Shown here: one piece after another, positions 23,316 to 31,572 of the stretch
Numbering within the stretch: position 1 is the stretch's first letter
How the letters are laid out: each line of letters starts with the position of its first letter
From: Candidatus Saccharimonadota bacterium
GTDB lineage: Bacteria > Patescibacteriota > Saccharimonadia > Saccharimonadales > Saccharimonadaceae
Assembly (NCBI GenBank): GCA_017506895.1
Contig: JAFWBV010000008.1
Span: 1-52,289, forward strand
Reading direction: 5' to 3'
Length of the DNA stretch: 52,289 nt
Translations under genes and position numbers: made by a program
Notes under the pieces: model-generated
What the model was told of the DNA's origin: nothing
Seen by the model: only the letters and a program-made list of their open reading frames with translations
The model's database searches: none

Positions 23316-25208
23316 ATGAACATCTTAATAGTGGGCAATATTTTAAACGATGTCTATCTTAATCTCGACCCCAGAACAGAACGTTTAGAGACCGACAAAC
23401 ATGGCGTCAAATGGCTCAATCTAAGTTTTGATGCCAGTGAACACCATTTCTTTAGTAAAAACAACAGCTTAGGTGGCGCTGCGGTTACTCTCGAAGTTTT
23501 AACTAAACTCGGGTTAAACGCCGCCGTCAACAACTTTGACCTTCATTTTACTGAAGACGGTCCAACTTTCACAACTCCAATCGAAACCAGTCGTTATATT
23601 CTTATTTCTAATGAAAATATCTGTTACTTAGCCCCTTCAACTTTTAAAAATACTTCTTTTACTATCCCCACTACAGAATATGATTATCTTTATATTGATC
23701 GTTCCGCATCGCTAAATCAAAGCACCGTTAATAGTATTAATTCCTATTTAGACACGTCCCCTAATACAAAGCTCGTTCTCTATATTCGCAACCCACACGA
23801 GCCTCGTCTTTCCCCTTTATTAGCGCGAGCCGATCTTATTTTTTGCGAAAACCTTTCGGAACTTTCATCCGCGCTTTCATTTAAGAATAGCCCCCTAGCT
23901 AAACTCGCCCCATCTAAAATTGTCGATATTTCCGAAAACCATTTAACATATAATCAAATCACTGAAAAAATATCCATTAATCGCATCGATATGCTTACCC
24001 ACTTATCCGCTTACTCTATTTCCTCGGCAACCATACTCGGAGCTTTTATTTTAGGTTTTTCAGTAGAAGAAAGTCTAAAATTTGCCCGCATCAATGTTGA
24101 ACAATCAAAACTTGATTCCGTCCTATCTCTCGATCACATCCAAAACATTGCTAAAGCCCCCAATCAAAAAGACGATCTCGAATTAATAGCATCAAATCTA
24201 GTTTTAAATCCAAAAGGCATTTTAGCAGCTGATGAATCAGGCGGTTCCATTCATAAAAAATTCGAAGAACTAAACATCGAAGACACCTATAACAACCGCC
24301 GCGATTATCGTAACATCTTCTTCACAACTCCCGAAATCGAAAATTACGTTAATGGAATCATTCTTTTTGACGAAACCGCTCGACAATTTGCTGATAACGG
24401 ACAAAATTTTGTCGATTATCTTACCGCCAAACGTATCATACCTGGCATCAAAGTCGATCAAGGTCTCGAAAAATTTGGCGACTCGATTCCGACAAATTAC
24501 ATTCCTAACCATGATTACATCCCGACCGAAACCTGGACCAAAGGCTTAAACGGTTTAGATAAGCGTTTAGCCGATTATTACCAAATGGGTCTCCGCTTCG
24601 CAAAATGGCGAGCTGCATTCGAAATCCATTTGGACGACCAAAACAATTATCTAACTCCAACCGATACCGCTATAGAAACCAATTGTCGCATACTCAGTCA
24701 ATATGCTTCCAAATGCCAAAAAGCTGGTCTCGTCCCCATCGTTGAGCCAGAAGTAGTGTATGACGGCAACTATTCTATCGAACAAAACGCCGAAACCACT
24801 GCCAAAATACTCGACTGTCTCTTTACAAATCTTGAACAAGCCCAAATCGATTTACGGGCTTGTATCCTAAAAGTCAACATGGTTCTTGCCGGCAAACAGT
24901 TCATCACTCAATCATCGCCCGAAGAAGTTGGTCATAAAACCGCAGAAGTATTAAAAAACCACATACCAAATAATCTTGCCGGTGTAGTGTTCCTTTCTGG
25001 CGGTCAAACGCCCGAACAGACTACGGACAACTTTAAAGAGATTGTTAAAAATGGTCCATACGCCTGGCCAGTCACCTTTTCTTTTGCTCGTGCTTTGCAA
25101 GCTCCGGCGCTCAATGCTTGGGCTGGCGATAATCAAAATGCCGAAAAAGTCCGCCAAGCTTTTCTTGACAGGCTTATCGCAAATACATCTGTTTTTTCTA
25201 CAGAATAA
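23316..25208 (+). CDS. Degenerate PfkB-like domain fused to class I fructose-bisphosphate aldolase
   Basis: The 630-aa protein has two parts. Residues about 290-630 are a class I aldolase that cleaves fructose 1,6-bisphosphate. They carry 'GILAADESGGSIHKKF', 'GIKVDQGL', 'FAKWR' (near 428), 'IVEPEVVYDG' (near 475), the Schiff-base Lys in 'ILKVNMV' (near 518) and 'FLSGGQTPEQ', so the active site looks intact. Residues 1-280 resemble a ribokinase/PfkB fold ('GNILNDVYLNLD', 'LGGAAVTLEVLTKLGLNA'). However, the GAGD anion-hole/catalytic-base motif is replaced by 'HLSAYSISSATILG' near residue 230, so kinase activity is doubtful. The leaderless promoter confirms the start. Confidence 0.85.
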   Translation: MNILIVGNILNDVYLNLDPRTERLETDKHGVKWLNLSFDASEHHFFSKNNSLGGAAVTLEVLTKLGLNAAVNNFDLHFTEDGPTFTTPIETSRYILISNENICYLAPSTFKNTSFTIPTTEYDYLYIDRSASLNQSTVNSINSYLDTSPNTKLVLYIRNPHEPRLSPLLARADLIFCENLSELSSALSFKNSPLAKLAPSKIVDISENHLTYNQITEKISINRIDMLTHLSAYSISSATILGAFILGFSVEESLKFARINVEQSKLDSVLSLDHIQNIAKAPNQKDDLELIASNLVLNPKGILAADESGGSIHKKFEELNIEDTYNNRRDYRNIFFTTPEIENYVNGIILFDETARQFADNGQNFVDYLTAKRIIPGIKVDQGLEKFGDSIPTNYIPNHDYIPTETWTKGLNGLDKRLADYYQMGLRFAKWRAAFEIHLDDQNNYLTPTDTAIETNCRILSQYASKCQKAGLVPIVEPEVVYDGNYSIEQNAETTAKILDCLFTNLEQAQIDLRACILKVNMVLAGKQFITQSSPEEVGHKTAEVLKNHIPNNLAGVVFLSGGQTPEQTTDNFKEIVKNGPYAWPVTFSFARALQAPALNAWAGDNQNAEKVRQAFLDRLIANTSVFSTE

Positions 25209-25211
25209 TTG

Positions 25212-25892
25212 TTATTCAGCTTTCTCTTCAGCTGCTGCTTCCTCTGGCTTGCTACCATTATCTGCCGGTACATCAGCTGCTTCAACTTCTGGCTCTTCTG
25301 ACTGCGCTTCGCGCTTTTCTGCTTCGGCTGCTGGATCATAGAGAGATGCAACCACCTGCTCAGGGTCAAGTTCCTTATCCGCCAATACTACACCTTCAGG
25401 CAATTTAATATCTGAAATTGTCAATTTATCGTCAATTTCTTTAAGCTTAGAAGCATCCAACGTTAACTCATCTGGCAAATCTGCCGGTTTTGCCTTAACA
25501 TCTAATTCTTCAATTGATTGTGTCAAAGCAAAATGATAAATCTTTGATGCTTCTGATTCTTCAAATCCTACAATTACTACTGGAGTAGTCGCTTCTACTA
25601 CTTCCTTAGCAGAAATTGCCTGAAATTCTACGTTGATAATCTTTCTAGAAACAGGGTCGATATGCACATCTTTTACGATAGCCATCTTCTTTTTTCCATC
25701 AATATCCAAATCAACAGGTGAGTGGTACCCAGCTTTTACGAGCACCTTCTCAGTTTCTACATATTCTGACGATGTCAAAACAGGTTCTTTGCCACCATAA
25801 ACAACCGAAGGGATCAAACCAGTAGCTCTTAATTCTTTTAGTTTTTTTCCTGTAATTTCACGCTCTTTTAAGCTCAGCTTATATTCAGCCAT
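25212..25892 (-). CDS. rplY: 50S ribosomal protein L25 (Ctc/long form)
   Basis: The 226-aa protein is the long L25/Ctc type that binds 5S rRNA. It has an N-terminal L25 domain ('SLKEREITGKKLKELRATGLIPSVVYGG' region, residues 5-32), a C-terminal TL5-like beta domain (to about residue 185) and an acidic Ala/Glu tail. It has an AAAGGAAA Shine-Dalgarno site and follows grpE by 30 bp. Its 3' end faces the aldolase gene with only 3 bp between stops. Confidence 0.93.
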   Translation of the reverse strand: MAEYKLSLKEREITGKKLKELRATGLIPSVVYGGKEPVLTSSEYVETEKVLVKAGYHSPVDLDIDGKKKMAIVKDVHIDPVSRKIINVEFQAISAKEVVEATTPVVIVGFEESEASKIYHFALTQSIEELDVKAKPADLPDELTLDASKLKEIDDKLTISDIKLPEGVVLADKELDPEQVVASLYDPAAEAEKREAQSEEPEVEAADVPADNGSKPEEAAAEEKAE

Positions 25893-25922
25893 ATATTTTC
25901 CTTTCTAATTCTTATTATTATA

Positions 25923-26360
25923 TCACATTTTATTAACTTTGACCATAGCCGGTCTCAATACTTCCGATTCATAATAATATCCCGGTCTTAATGTTTCACT
26001 AATAGTTTCTTTTTCTCCATCACCTTCTACTAGAACTGCATCATGCAAATCAGGATTAAATTCCGCTCCTTCGCCAGATTCTATTCTAGCCAGGCCGAGC
26101 TCCTTCAGAGTTTTCGATAACGTCCCTTCAAGCGGTTTTAATTCATCATATGTCTTCACCGCTCTCTCGATATCATCAAGTAACGGCAAAACTTTCATTA
26201 CCGTCGCATACTTAGTTGCTCGAGCGAGACTCTCTTTCTGAATTTCAATTTGTTTTCTATAGTTTTCGAAATCAGCTCGCGTTCTCTGCAAATCTTGAGT
26301 AAGTTCGGCAATTTTATCTGCGCTTTCATTTTTTTCTATTTCTTTGTTATCTTTCTTCAT
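25923..26360 (-). CDS. grpE: Nucleotide exchange factor GrpE (short)
   Basis: GrpE releases ADP from DnaK. The 145-aa protein has the long N-terminal coiled coil ('LTQDLQRTRADFENYRKQ', about residues 21-38) and the beta domain ending 'VLRPAMVKV'. It is shorter than the common 180-200 aa. The start overlaps the hrcA stop by 4 nt (ATGA), so the two are translationally coupled. dnaK and dnaJ are not in this window. Regulation by HrcA through the upstream CIRCE is expected. Confidence 0.94.
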   Translation of the reverse strand: MKKDNKEIEKNESADKIAELTQDLQRTRADFENYRKQIEIQKESLARATKYATVMKVLPLLDDIERAVKTYDELKPLEGTLSKTLKELGLARIESGEGAEFNPDLHDAVLVEGDGEKETISETLRPGYYYESEVLRPAMVKVNKM

Positions 26361-27085
26361 AATATTTCCTCCAACATTTTACCAGTGTATCTAACGAGCG
26401 ACATCACCTTTAAATAGTTTTGCCGCGTTGGCCCTAACACTCCGATATAACTTCTATCCGAAAAGGGCGAACGAAACTTTGAAATAATCAGCGATACTTC
26501 AGAATTTTTTCCAATTGGGTTTTCTTGACCAATAAAAATATTCAACGGTTCACCCGGTGCCGTTTCGCGCAACCAAGGTTCTAAATTGTCCAATAATTTA
26601 GCCACGGCCTGTACCCTTCTCGCATCCAAGAACTCTGGCTGAGTAAACAGTCGTGAAATTCCAGATAAATATAGTTGCTCACCAATCGTAGCTAAACCTA
26701 GATTTCCCGTCAACTCTACTAACGAATCCACTGCACGCCTTATTGCAGCATCTGCCTGTGACTGAGAAGATACCCTTACTTCAATCACATGTGCACCTCT
26801 TTCGTATGTTTTTTTCTCTAGCTCTAAATCATTTATTGGCTTTTTTTCACTTTCTAGTCTATTTACATAAAAACGATATCCTGCATCCGTCGGCACCCTT
26901 CCCGCCGAAGTATGTGGTTGAGCAATTAAGCCCAAGGACTCAAGCTTTGCCATTTCTGCCCTAATCGTTGCCGGAGAAACGCCAAAAAGTTTCGCCATAG
27001 TCACACTTCCGACCGGCGAAGCAGTCTCCGCATATTCTTCGACAATCTGACAGAGAATATCCTTTTGTCTAGCCGTTATTTCCAT
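26357..27085 (-). CDS. hrcA: Heat-inducible transcription repressor HrcA (short)
   Basis: HrcA represses heat-shock operons by binding CIRCE. The 242-aa protein has the N-terminal winged helix ('RQKDILCQIVEEYAETASPVG' split, then 'VSPATIRAEMAKLE' and 'PHTSAGRVPTDAGYRFYV', residues 5-73). A GAF-like sensor region with 'GLGLATIG'-like sequence and a C-terminal 'YIGVLGPTRQNYLKVMSLV' follow. It lacks about 90-100 residues of the central region of typical HrcA. A perfect-spaced promoter overlapping CIRCE indicates autoregulation. Confidence 0.95.
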   Translation of the reverse strand: MEITARQKDILCQIVEEYAETASPVGSVTMAKLFGVSPATIRAEMAKLESLGLIAQPHTSAGRVPTDAGYRFYVNRLESEKKPINDLELEKKTYERGAHVIEVRVSSQSQADAAIRRAVDSLVELTGNLGLATIGEQLYLSGISRLFTQPEFLDARRVQAVAKLLDNLEPWLRETAPGEPLNIFIGQENPIGKNSEVSLIISKFRSPFSDRSYIGVLGPTRQNYLKVMSLVRYTGKMLEEIL

Positions 27086-27092
27086 ATCTATA

Positions 27093-27121
27093 ATTATATA
27101 AAATTAGCACTAAAATGTAAA
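27093..27121 (-). promoter_or_regulatory. hrcA-grpE promoter (TTTACA-17-TATAAT)
   Basis: -35 TTTACA (27116-27121) falls inside CIRCE; -10 TATAAT (27093-27098) ends 7 nt before the hrcA start. Confidence 0.65.
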
Positions 27122-27130
27122 GAGTGCTAA
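27104..27130. promoter_or_regulatory. CIRCE operator
   Basis: TTAGCACTA-N9-GAGTGCTAA matches the CIRCE consensus (TTAGCACTC-N9-GAGTGCTAA) with a single mismatch. It sits over the hrcA promoter. Confidence 0.93.
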
Positions 27131-27155
27131 TTTATCATTTAGACAGTATAAAATA

Positions 27156-27176
27156 TGCTAAACCGAGAGTTTAGCA
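27156..27176. promoter_or_regulatory. Everted CIRCE-like half-sites upstream of the nucleotide kinase
   Basis: TGCTAA-N9-TTAGCA has the same half-site cores and 9-nt spacing as CIRCE but in the opposite order; with flanks it forms the 8-bp palindrome TGCTAAAC-CGAGA-GTTTAGCA. It ends near the -35 region of the plus-strand kinase promoter. Confidence 0.45.
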
Positions 27177-27195
27177 TTGCTAGCAGTAGGCGTGT

Positions 27196-27201
27196 TATAA
27201 T
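27196..27201 (+). promoter_or_regulatory. Leaderless-type -10 box (TGT-TATAAT) for the nucleotide kinase
   Basis: Ends 6 nt before ATG at 27208. Confidence 0.6.
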
Positions 27202-27207
27202 AAAACC

Positions 27208-27831
27208 ATGGAAAATAAGTTATCAATCATCAAAGAATGGCTAGGAACTGGTTCTATCAACATCTTCGGCCTACCAATGTCCGGTAAAGATACACAAGGT
27301 ATCAAACTTGCAGAAATTTTGAACGCTAAATTCTTATCATCTGGTATGATTATTCGTGCCATGGAAAAAGAGACTAACAATCAGTATTCCAACAATGGAG
27401 CGCTAATACCTACTAATATCTTCTACGAGTGGGTTCTTCCCTATTTTGAACGTCGTGATTTGTTCGATTATCCACTAATCCTTTCCTCCATAGGCAGATG
27501 GCAAGGTGAAGAAGACCAGGTAATGTCAATTGCAAAAGGTGCCGGTCATGAAATTAAAGCTGTCATCCTTCTAAATATCTCCGAATCTGATGTAGAAAAA
27601 CGCTTTGAGGCGTCCAAAGAGCTCAACGATCGCGGCGATCGACAAGATGATAACGATCTTGACACCTTTAGGGTCCGCCTGCAAGAATTTCGCGAAAAAA
27701 CCTTACCAGTTATTCAGCACTATCAGACACTCGGATTACTTCTAGATGTTGATGGGAACCAATCCCGCGAAGACGTTTTTAACGAGATCGTCGAAAAACT
27801 TTACCAAAAAGCTTCCCAATCTCAGTCCTAA
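27208..27831 (+). CDS. Nucleoside monophosphate kinase (adenylate kinase-like)
   Basis: The 207-aa protein has a P-loop 'GLPMSGKDTQG' (about residues 21-31), the NMP-binding 'LSSGMIIRAM', 'DRGDRQDDN' and 'FRVRLQEFREKTLPVI', which corresponds to the Arg-rich LID/closing region. No four-cysteine LID zinc site is seen. It should phosphorylate a nucleoside monophosphate; AMP is likely but not certain. It is divergent from hrcA and possibly influenced by CIRCE-like half-sites. The 3' end overlaps the convergent lamin-tail gene by 53 bp. Confidence 0.85.
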   Translation: MENKLSIIKEWLGTGSINIFGLPMSGKDTQGIKLAEILNAKFLSSGMIIRAMEKETNNQYSNNGALIPTNIFYEWVLPYFERRDLFDYPLILSSIGRWQGEEDQVMSIAKGAGHEIKAVILLNISESDVEKRFEASKELNDRGDRQDDNDLDTFRVRLQEFREKTLPVIQHYQTLGLLLDVDGNQSREDVFNEIVEKLYQKASQSQS

Positions 27832-29158
27832 ATTCATAAACTACAATTATTAAACCGACTACCAAAACTCCAATCACCGCATATAAAGCAATAAAAGAAG
27901 ATTTTTCTTCATAGCTTTCTGGCTTTATGCTGTAATTAGTCCCTTCATTTTTCACTATTTTTCTGCACCTGCCTGTTTCTGGATTTAAATAGTAACCGTC
28001 TTTGCAAGTTTTTTCTTTATTTTCTTGAATTTTATTACATCTCCCCGTCAAAATATTCAAATACTGGCCAGCCGGACAGACCTTTTCAGTCGCAACGGTC
28101 ACTTTTACGCAATTGCCAGTTGCCTCATTAATCACTTTTCCATCTTCGCAAGTCTTATATTCTTGGTAGTTATTTGGCCCGCCAGGTGTAGGTGCATAAG
28201 TTGTGCGCCAAATCTCATCTCCATTCGTATCATATCCGATTTGCGCATACGATGTCCCTTTTCTTTGACCATTCGGATAAAACAAACTATCCAACTTAGT
28301 CCCATCAATATCATATAATTCAATTTGATTGCCGTTCGTGGGGTTCTTTGTTAGAGCAAACTCCAAAGGATAATACGCTAAATACTCGTCTGCTTTTAGT
28401 ATTCCTTTTAACAAATAATCCTTATTTTTATAACGAATCTTGCAACCATCTAACAATAGCTGTTCGGCCGATGTATTATGTAATTCAATGAATTGTTCGT
28501 CCTTAGAATTGTCATAATAACTTAAAATTTCCGAGAATTCCAAGCCACTACAATGAGCCAGAGCGTTCCCATATCCTTCATCGTCTAATCCCTGTTCTAC
28601 AAAATAATTTTCAATTTTATATTCTGGAACATAAGACTCCACGTGTTCAAATTTACCAATATCGATATTTCTTACTAGTGTTGTCGGATGAGAAGATTTA
28701 AACTCACTATAACACCCATCCTTACCCGTCCAGCACACTTCATCGACCACATCATCCCCCTTTTTAAAACCAATTGCCGCCTTAAACGCCAATGTTTTAG
28801 TGTAAGTCACAGCAGCTAGCTCACTATTAGGTGAGCTAGCCAAGCGAAGGAGGATTGACTCGCCAGTTATCCAACTGTTCTCGGGAAATTCATATAATAC
28901 AGAATAATTCCCGCTTGAATTAGTATAGCCTACAGTGGCCCCAGCGAGCGAAATCATTTTGTCGGAGCTATTTTTGGCAATTTCTATCATTTCTCCGACA
29001 TTCCCCTGTCCATCAATTGTATATCCAGGATTAATCGCCTTAATATACAATTCCGGTAAATCATTGTTGATTTCATCATTTTCAATCGCCAAAACAGAAT
29101 ATACAAATGAGATTGATAATAATGAAAATGTGATAAGTGCTAATAATATCTTTTTCAT
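27779..29158 (-). CDS. Lamin-tail-domain surface protein with Cys-rich repeats and C-terminal anchor
   Basis: The 459-aa protein has a signal peptide (about residues 1-24) and two lamin-tail-like (LTD) domains. The second is the clearer ('FSEILSYYDNSKDEQFIELHN', then 'GTSYAQIG...TPGGPN', about residues 207-335). Three short repeats of the type CxxGxxxNxxTGxCxK follow (about residues 340-400), then one transmembrane helix (about 425-445) and a basic tail. Extracellular LTDs are often attached to envelope or nuclease proteins. No catalytic domain is visible, so an adhesive or structural role is more likely. No clear Shine-Dalgarno site. Confidence 0.83.
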   Translation of the reverse strand: MKKILLALITFSLLSISFVYSVLAIENDEINNDLPELYIKAINPGYTIDGQGNVGEMIEIAKNSSDKMISLAGATVGYTNSSGNYSVLYEFPENSWITGESILLRLASSPNSELAAVTYTKTLAFKAAIGFKKGDDVVDEVCWTGKDGCYSEFKSSHPTTLVRNIDIGKFEHVESYVPEYKIENYFVEQGLDDEGYGNALAHCSGLEFSEILSYYDNSKDEQFIELHNTSAEQLLLDGCKIRYKNKDYLLKGILKADEYLAYYPLEFALTKNPTNGNQIELYDIDGTKLDSLFYPNGQRKGTSYAQIGYDTNGDEIWRTTYAPTPGGPNNYQEYKTCEDGKVINEATGNCVKVTVATEKVCPAGQYLNILTGRCNKIQENKEKTCKDGYYLNPETGRCRKIVKNEGTNYSIKPESYEEKSSFIALYAVIGVLVVGLIIVVYEFRTEIGKLFGKVFRRSR

Positions 29159-29205
29159 GACGCCAAGCTAACATGGCTAATTTATAAATGCAACCCCATC
29201 TATGC

Positions 29206-29211
29206 TATAAT
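29206..29211 (+). promoter_or_regulatory. Leaderless-type -10 box (TGC-TATAAT) for the 233-aa membrane protein
   Basis: Ends exactly 6 nt before ATG at 29218. Confidence 0.6.
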
Positions 29212-29217
29212 TAAAGC

Positions 29218-29919
29218 ATGAGCGTTTTTATCCCTTTGGCGGTTTTAGCTTTAGCTATTTTGATTATGACTTTTTTGAATCTTACTCCAGGCGTTTATGC
29301 TTTATTTTCACATTATTGCCACGGTAAATATCATAAAAAAAAGGCTCAAGATTTTTCCTTTTTCTTTATCCTTGGTGCTGAAATCACTGCGTCCTGTCTA
29401 TTTTTATCAACATATTTACTAGTTGCAATCTTTATAGCTGATCTGCCCCGCATCGCCATTAATTGCATAATTTGGATACTTATTGGACTATTATTCGCGC
29501 TAGCGTTAGCGAGCCTATTCTTTTATTATCGTCCTAACAAAGGCACTCAATTATTCATTCCGCGCAGAATAGCTAATTGCTACAATTTCCACGCCCGTAA
29601 TGCCAAAACTAGATCCGACGCCTTTTGTCTTGGAGCACTCTCTGGCATACCAGAATTACTTTTTACTCTACCGCTTTACATTATTACGTCCGGTGAAATT
29701 CTTAAAATGAGCAGTACCCATCCGGCAAGCTCGCTACTCACTGTATTATATATAGTAATACCTATCATTCCATTATTTGTTACTAGATTTCATTTTCGTC
29801 ACGGATATAACCTTGCCGACATCGAACGCTCACGCGTTCATAACAAAAACTTTACTCGAATAATTCTATGTGTTTCTTACCTCCTAATCGCAACACTAAT
29901 CACCTGTTTCAGGACCTAA
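29218..29919 (+). CDS. Polytopic membrane protein, unknown function
   Basis: The 233-aa protein has about six hydrophobic helices and conserved-looking cytoplasmic loops with His and Cys ('LFSHYCHGKYHKKKAQD', residues 30-46). The N-terminal 'LNLTPGVYALF' segment may form a re-entrant motif. I recognise no family. It begins a three-gene unit with an ATP-cone-like protein and a flavoprotein (gaps of 1 and 2 bp), so a redox- or nucleotide-linked membrane function is possible but inferred only from position. Confidence 0.78.
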   Translation: MSVFIPLAVLALAILIMTFLNLTPGVYALFSHYCHGKYHKKKAQDFSFFFILGAEITASCLFLSTYLLVAIFIADLPRIAINCIIWILIGLLFALALASLFFYYRPNKGTQLFIPRRIANCYNFHARNAKTRSDAFCLGALSGIPELLFTLPLYIITSGEILKMSSTHPASSLLTVLYIVIPIIPLFVTRFHFRHGYNLADIERSRVHNKNFTRIILCVSYLLIATLITCFRT

Positions 29920-29920
29920 T

Positions 29921-30163
29921 ATGAACCAAATATTTGACGAAAAAACCATCAGAAAAGAACTAAGAATCGATGCCAAAGGCCTTGGCATACCAAGTGGCGC
30001 TGCCGATGTTTTTATTGACAAAACCATCATGGTAGCCAAGCAAAAAATTAAATCAAAAAAAATCATCACACAAAATGATTTAGAAAGGATAATCACGACA
30101 GAACTCAAAAAATACAACGCTGATTTTGCTTATGTTTATGAAAATCGTGATAAAATAATATAA
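29921..30163 (+). CDS. Small stand-alone ATP-cone-like protein
   Basis: The 80-aa protein resembles the ATP-cone fold of NrdR and ribonucleotide reductases: 'FDEKTIRKELRI', a helix with 'AADVFIDKTI', 'ITQNDLERIITTELKK', and an 'FAYVYENRDK' end like the typical FASVYRxF. It lacks the N-terminal 'KRdG' strand and any zinc ribbon. If correct it may bind ATP/dATP as a regulatory subunit. It is tightly coupled to the flavoprotein downstream. Family assignment is tentative. Confidence 0.6.
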   Translation: MNQIFDEKTIRKELRIDAKGLGIPSGAADVFIDKTIMVAKQKIKSKKIITQNDLERIITTELKKYNADFAYVYENRDKII

Positions 30164-30165
30164 GA

Positions 30166-31533
30166 ATGGGAAAAAGATACGATTTTGAATATATTATAAT
30201 TGGCAGTGGTCCAGCTGGCATCACTGCGGCTTTTACATTGTCTAAATCAAAAAAACGCATAGCAATTGTAGAGAACCGTTTCCTAGGTGGCTCAAATATC
30301 AATACAAGAGATGTTCCATATTCCGTCGCACTGGATTATTCTCATCTGTATCAAAAAATTACAACTACCCCAGAATTTCGCAATCAGGATTTAACTGTCA
30401 GTTTTCCTAATGCAGTTGCACATCAAGTTCAAACTGTTATTAAAGCAAGCGACTTTAATAAAGCCGCGCTTAAGAAAGCCGGCATCGTCAGCCTTGAAGG
30501 TTCTGCAAATTTTCTCGACAATCATACTATTGCAATTGGTGACAAAAAATTCACGGCTTCTGAATTCATTTTAGCTACCGGCTCCACTCTAAAAAATGGC
30601 GAAATCGCTGGTACTGAATCCGTCAATTATTTAACCCCAGAAACCGCCATCAAGGTCAAGAGAACACCAAAAGCCGTTTTGGTTGTTGGTGGTGGGCCAA
30701 CCGGATGTGAAATCGCTGGTTATTTCGCTGAACTTGGAGCTAAAGTCTTAATCATGGAAACCGCGGAACGTCTACTCCCTCGAGAAGACAAAGAAGTTGG
30801 CGAAGCAATTAGCCACTATCTTAACAAAGAATTAGGCGTGATGGTTCTCCCAAATTGCAAAGTCGTAGCTTTAGAACAAGATGCTAATAGTAAACACGTA
30901 ATCTTCCATAATGCCCGCAACGAGAAAATGGTACGCGTCGATTGCGTTGTTCTCGCTACTGGCAGTCAACCAATTTTAGATTATGGCCTAGAAAACGCTG
31001 GCGTTAAATACAAGAATACCGGCATACTTGTTGATAAAAACTATCACACTTCGGCTAAAAATATTTATGCTATCGGTGATGCAATTGGTGGTGATTCATC
31101 CACAGAGCGCGCCGAGTACGAAGGTGCGCTACTCGCTTCGAATCTTCTAAACAGATCTAAAAATTTACCAAATTACAACGGGTTTGCCAGAATCGTTAAT
31201 ACCTATCCACAGGTCGCAGTTGTTGGTTTAAATGAAGATGATTTACTAAAACGAGATCGCAAATACAAAAAAGCCGTCGCTTTGGTCAAAGACAACATTA
31301 TATCTCTAATTGACAACAATTCTTACGGTTTCGTCAAACTTATTGCAGATAAATCTGGGCATCTTATCGGTGCCACCATCGTAGCTCCGAATGCTCAACT
31401 CATGATTAGTGAATTATCATTAGCAATTCGACATAATATTACGGCGCTTGAAATTGCTAGCACCCCACACATAGCAAATACTTATAACTCACTTATCAAA
31501 TTAGCCGCAAAACAATTAGTCGGCAAAAAATAA
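30166..31533 (+). CDS. FAD/NAD(P)-binding oxidoreductase of the disulfide-reductase fold without redox cysteines
   Basis: The 455-aa protein has the FAD Rossmann motif 'IIGSGPAGITAA' (residues 11-22), the NAD motif 'VLVVGGGPTGCEIAGYFAELG' split around residue 172, 'VLATGSQP', 'IYAIGDAIGG' (near residue 303) and a C-terminal dimerisation domain. This is the dihydrolipoamide dehydrogenase/mercuric reductase family. At the place of the GGTCLNVGCIP redox disulfide it reads 'GGSNINTRDVP', so both cysteines are missing, and the C-terminal HPT-E motif is altered to 'TPHIANTYN'. It may act as a transhydrogenase or oxidase-like flavoenzyme rather than a disulfide reductase. No Shine-Dalgarno site; starts 2 bp after the previous stop. 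Confidence 0.85.
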   Translation: MGKRYDFEYIIIGSGPAGITAAFTLSKSKKRIAIVENRFLGGSNINTRDVPYSVALDYSHLYQKITTTPEFRNQDLTVSFPNAVAHQVQTVIKASDFNKAALKKAGIVSLEGSANFLDNHTIAIGDKKFTASEFILATGSTLKNGEIAGTESVNYLTPETAIKVKRTPKAVLVVGGGPTGCEIAGYFAELGAKVLIMETAERLLPREDKEVGEAISHYLNKELGVMVLPNCKVVALEQDANSKHVIFHNARNEKMVRVDCVVLATGSQPILDYGLENAGVKYKNTGILVDKNYHTSAKNIYAIGDAIGGDSSTERAEYEGALLASNLLNRSKNLPNYNGFARIVNTYPQVAVVGLNEDDLLKRDRKYKKAVALVKDNIISLIDNNSYGFVKLIADKSGHLIGATIVAPNAQLMISELSLAIRHNITALEIASTPHIANTYNSLIKLAAKQLVGKK

Positions 31534-31540
31534 TAATAAC

Positions 31541-31561
31541 AAAAAACGCCGAAACTTCGGC
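31541..31561 (-). terminator. Intrinsic terminator after tRNA-Met
   Basis: On the minus strand GCCGAA-GT-TTCGGC is followed by six Ts, 12 nt beyond the tRNA CCA end. It also lies just after the convergent oxidoreductase gene. Confidence 0.8.
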
Positions 31562-31572
31562 TGTTATTTACA

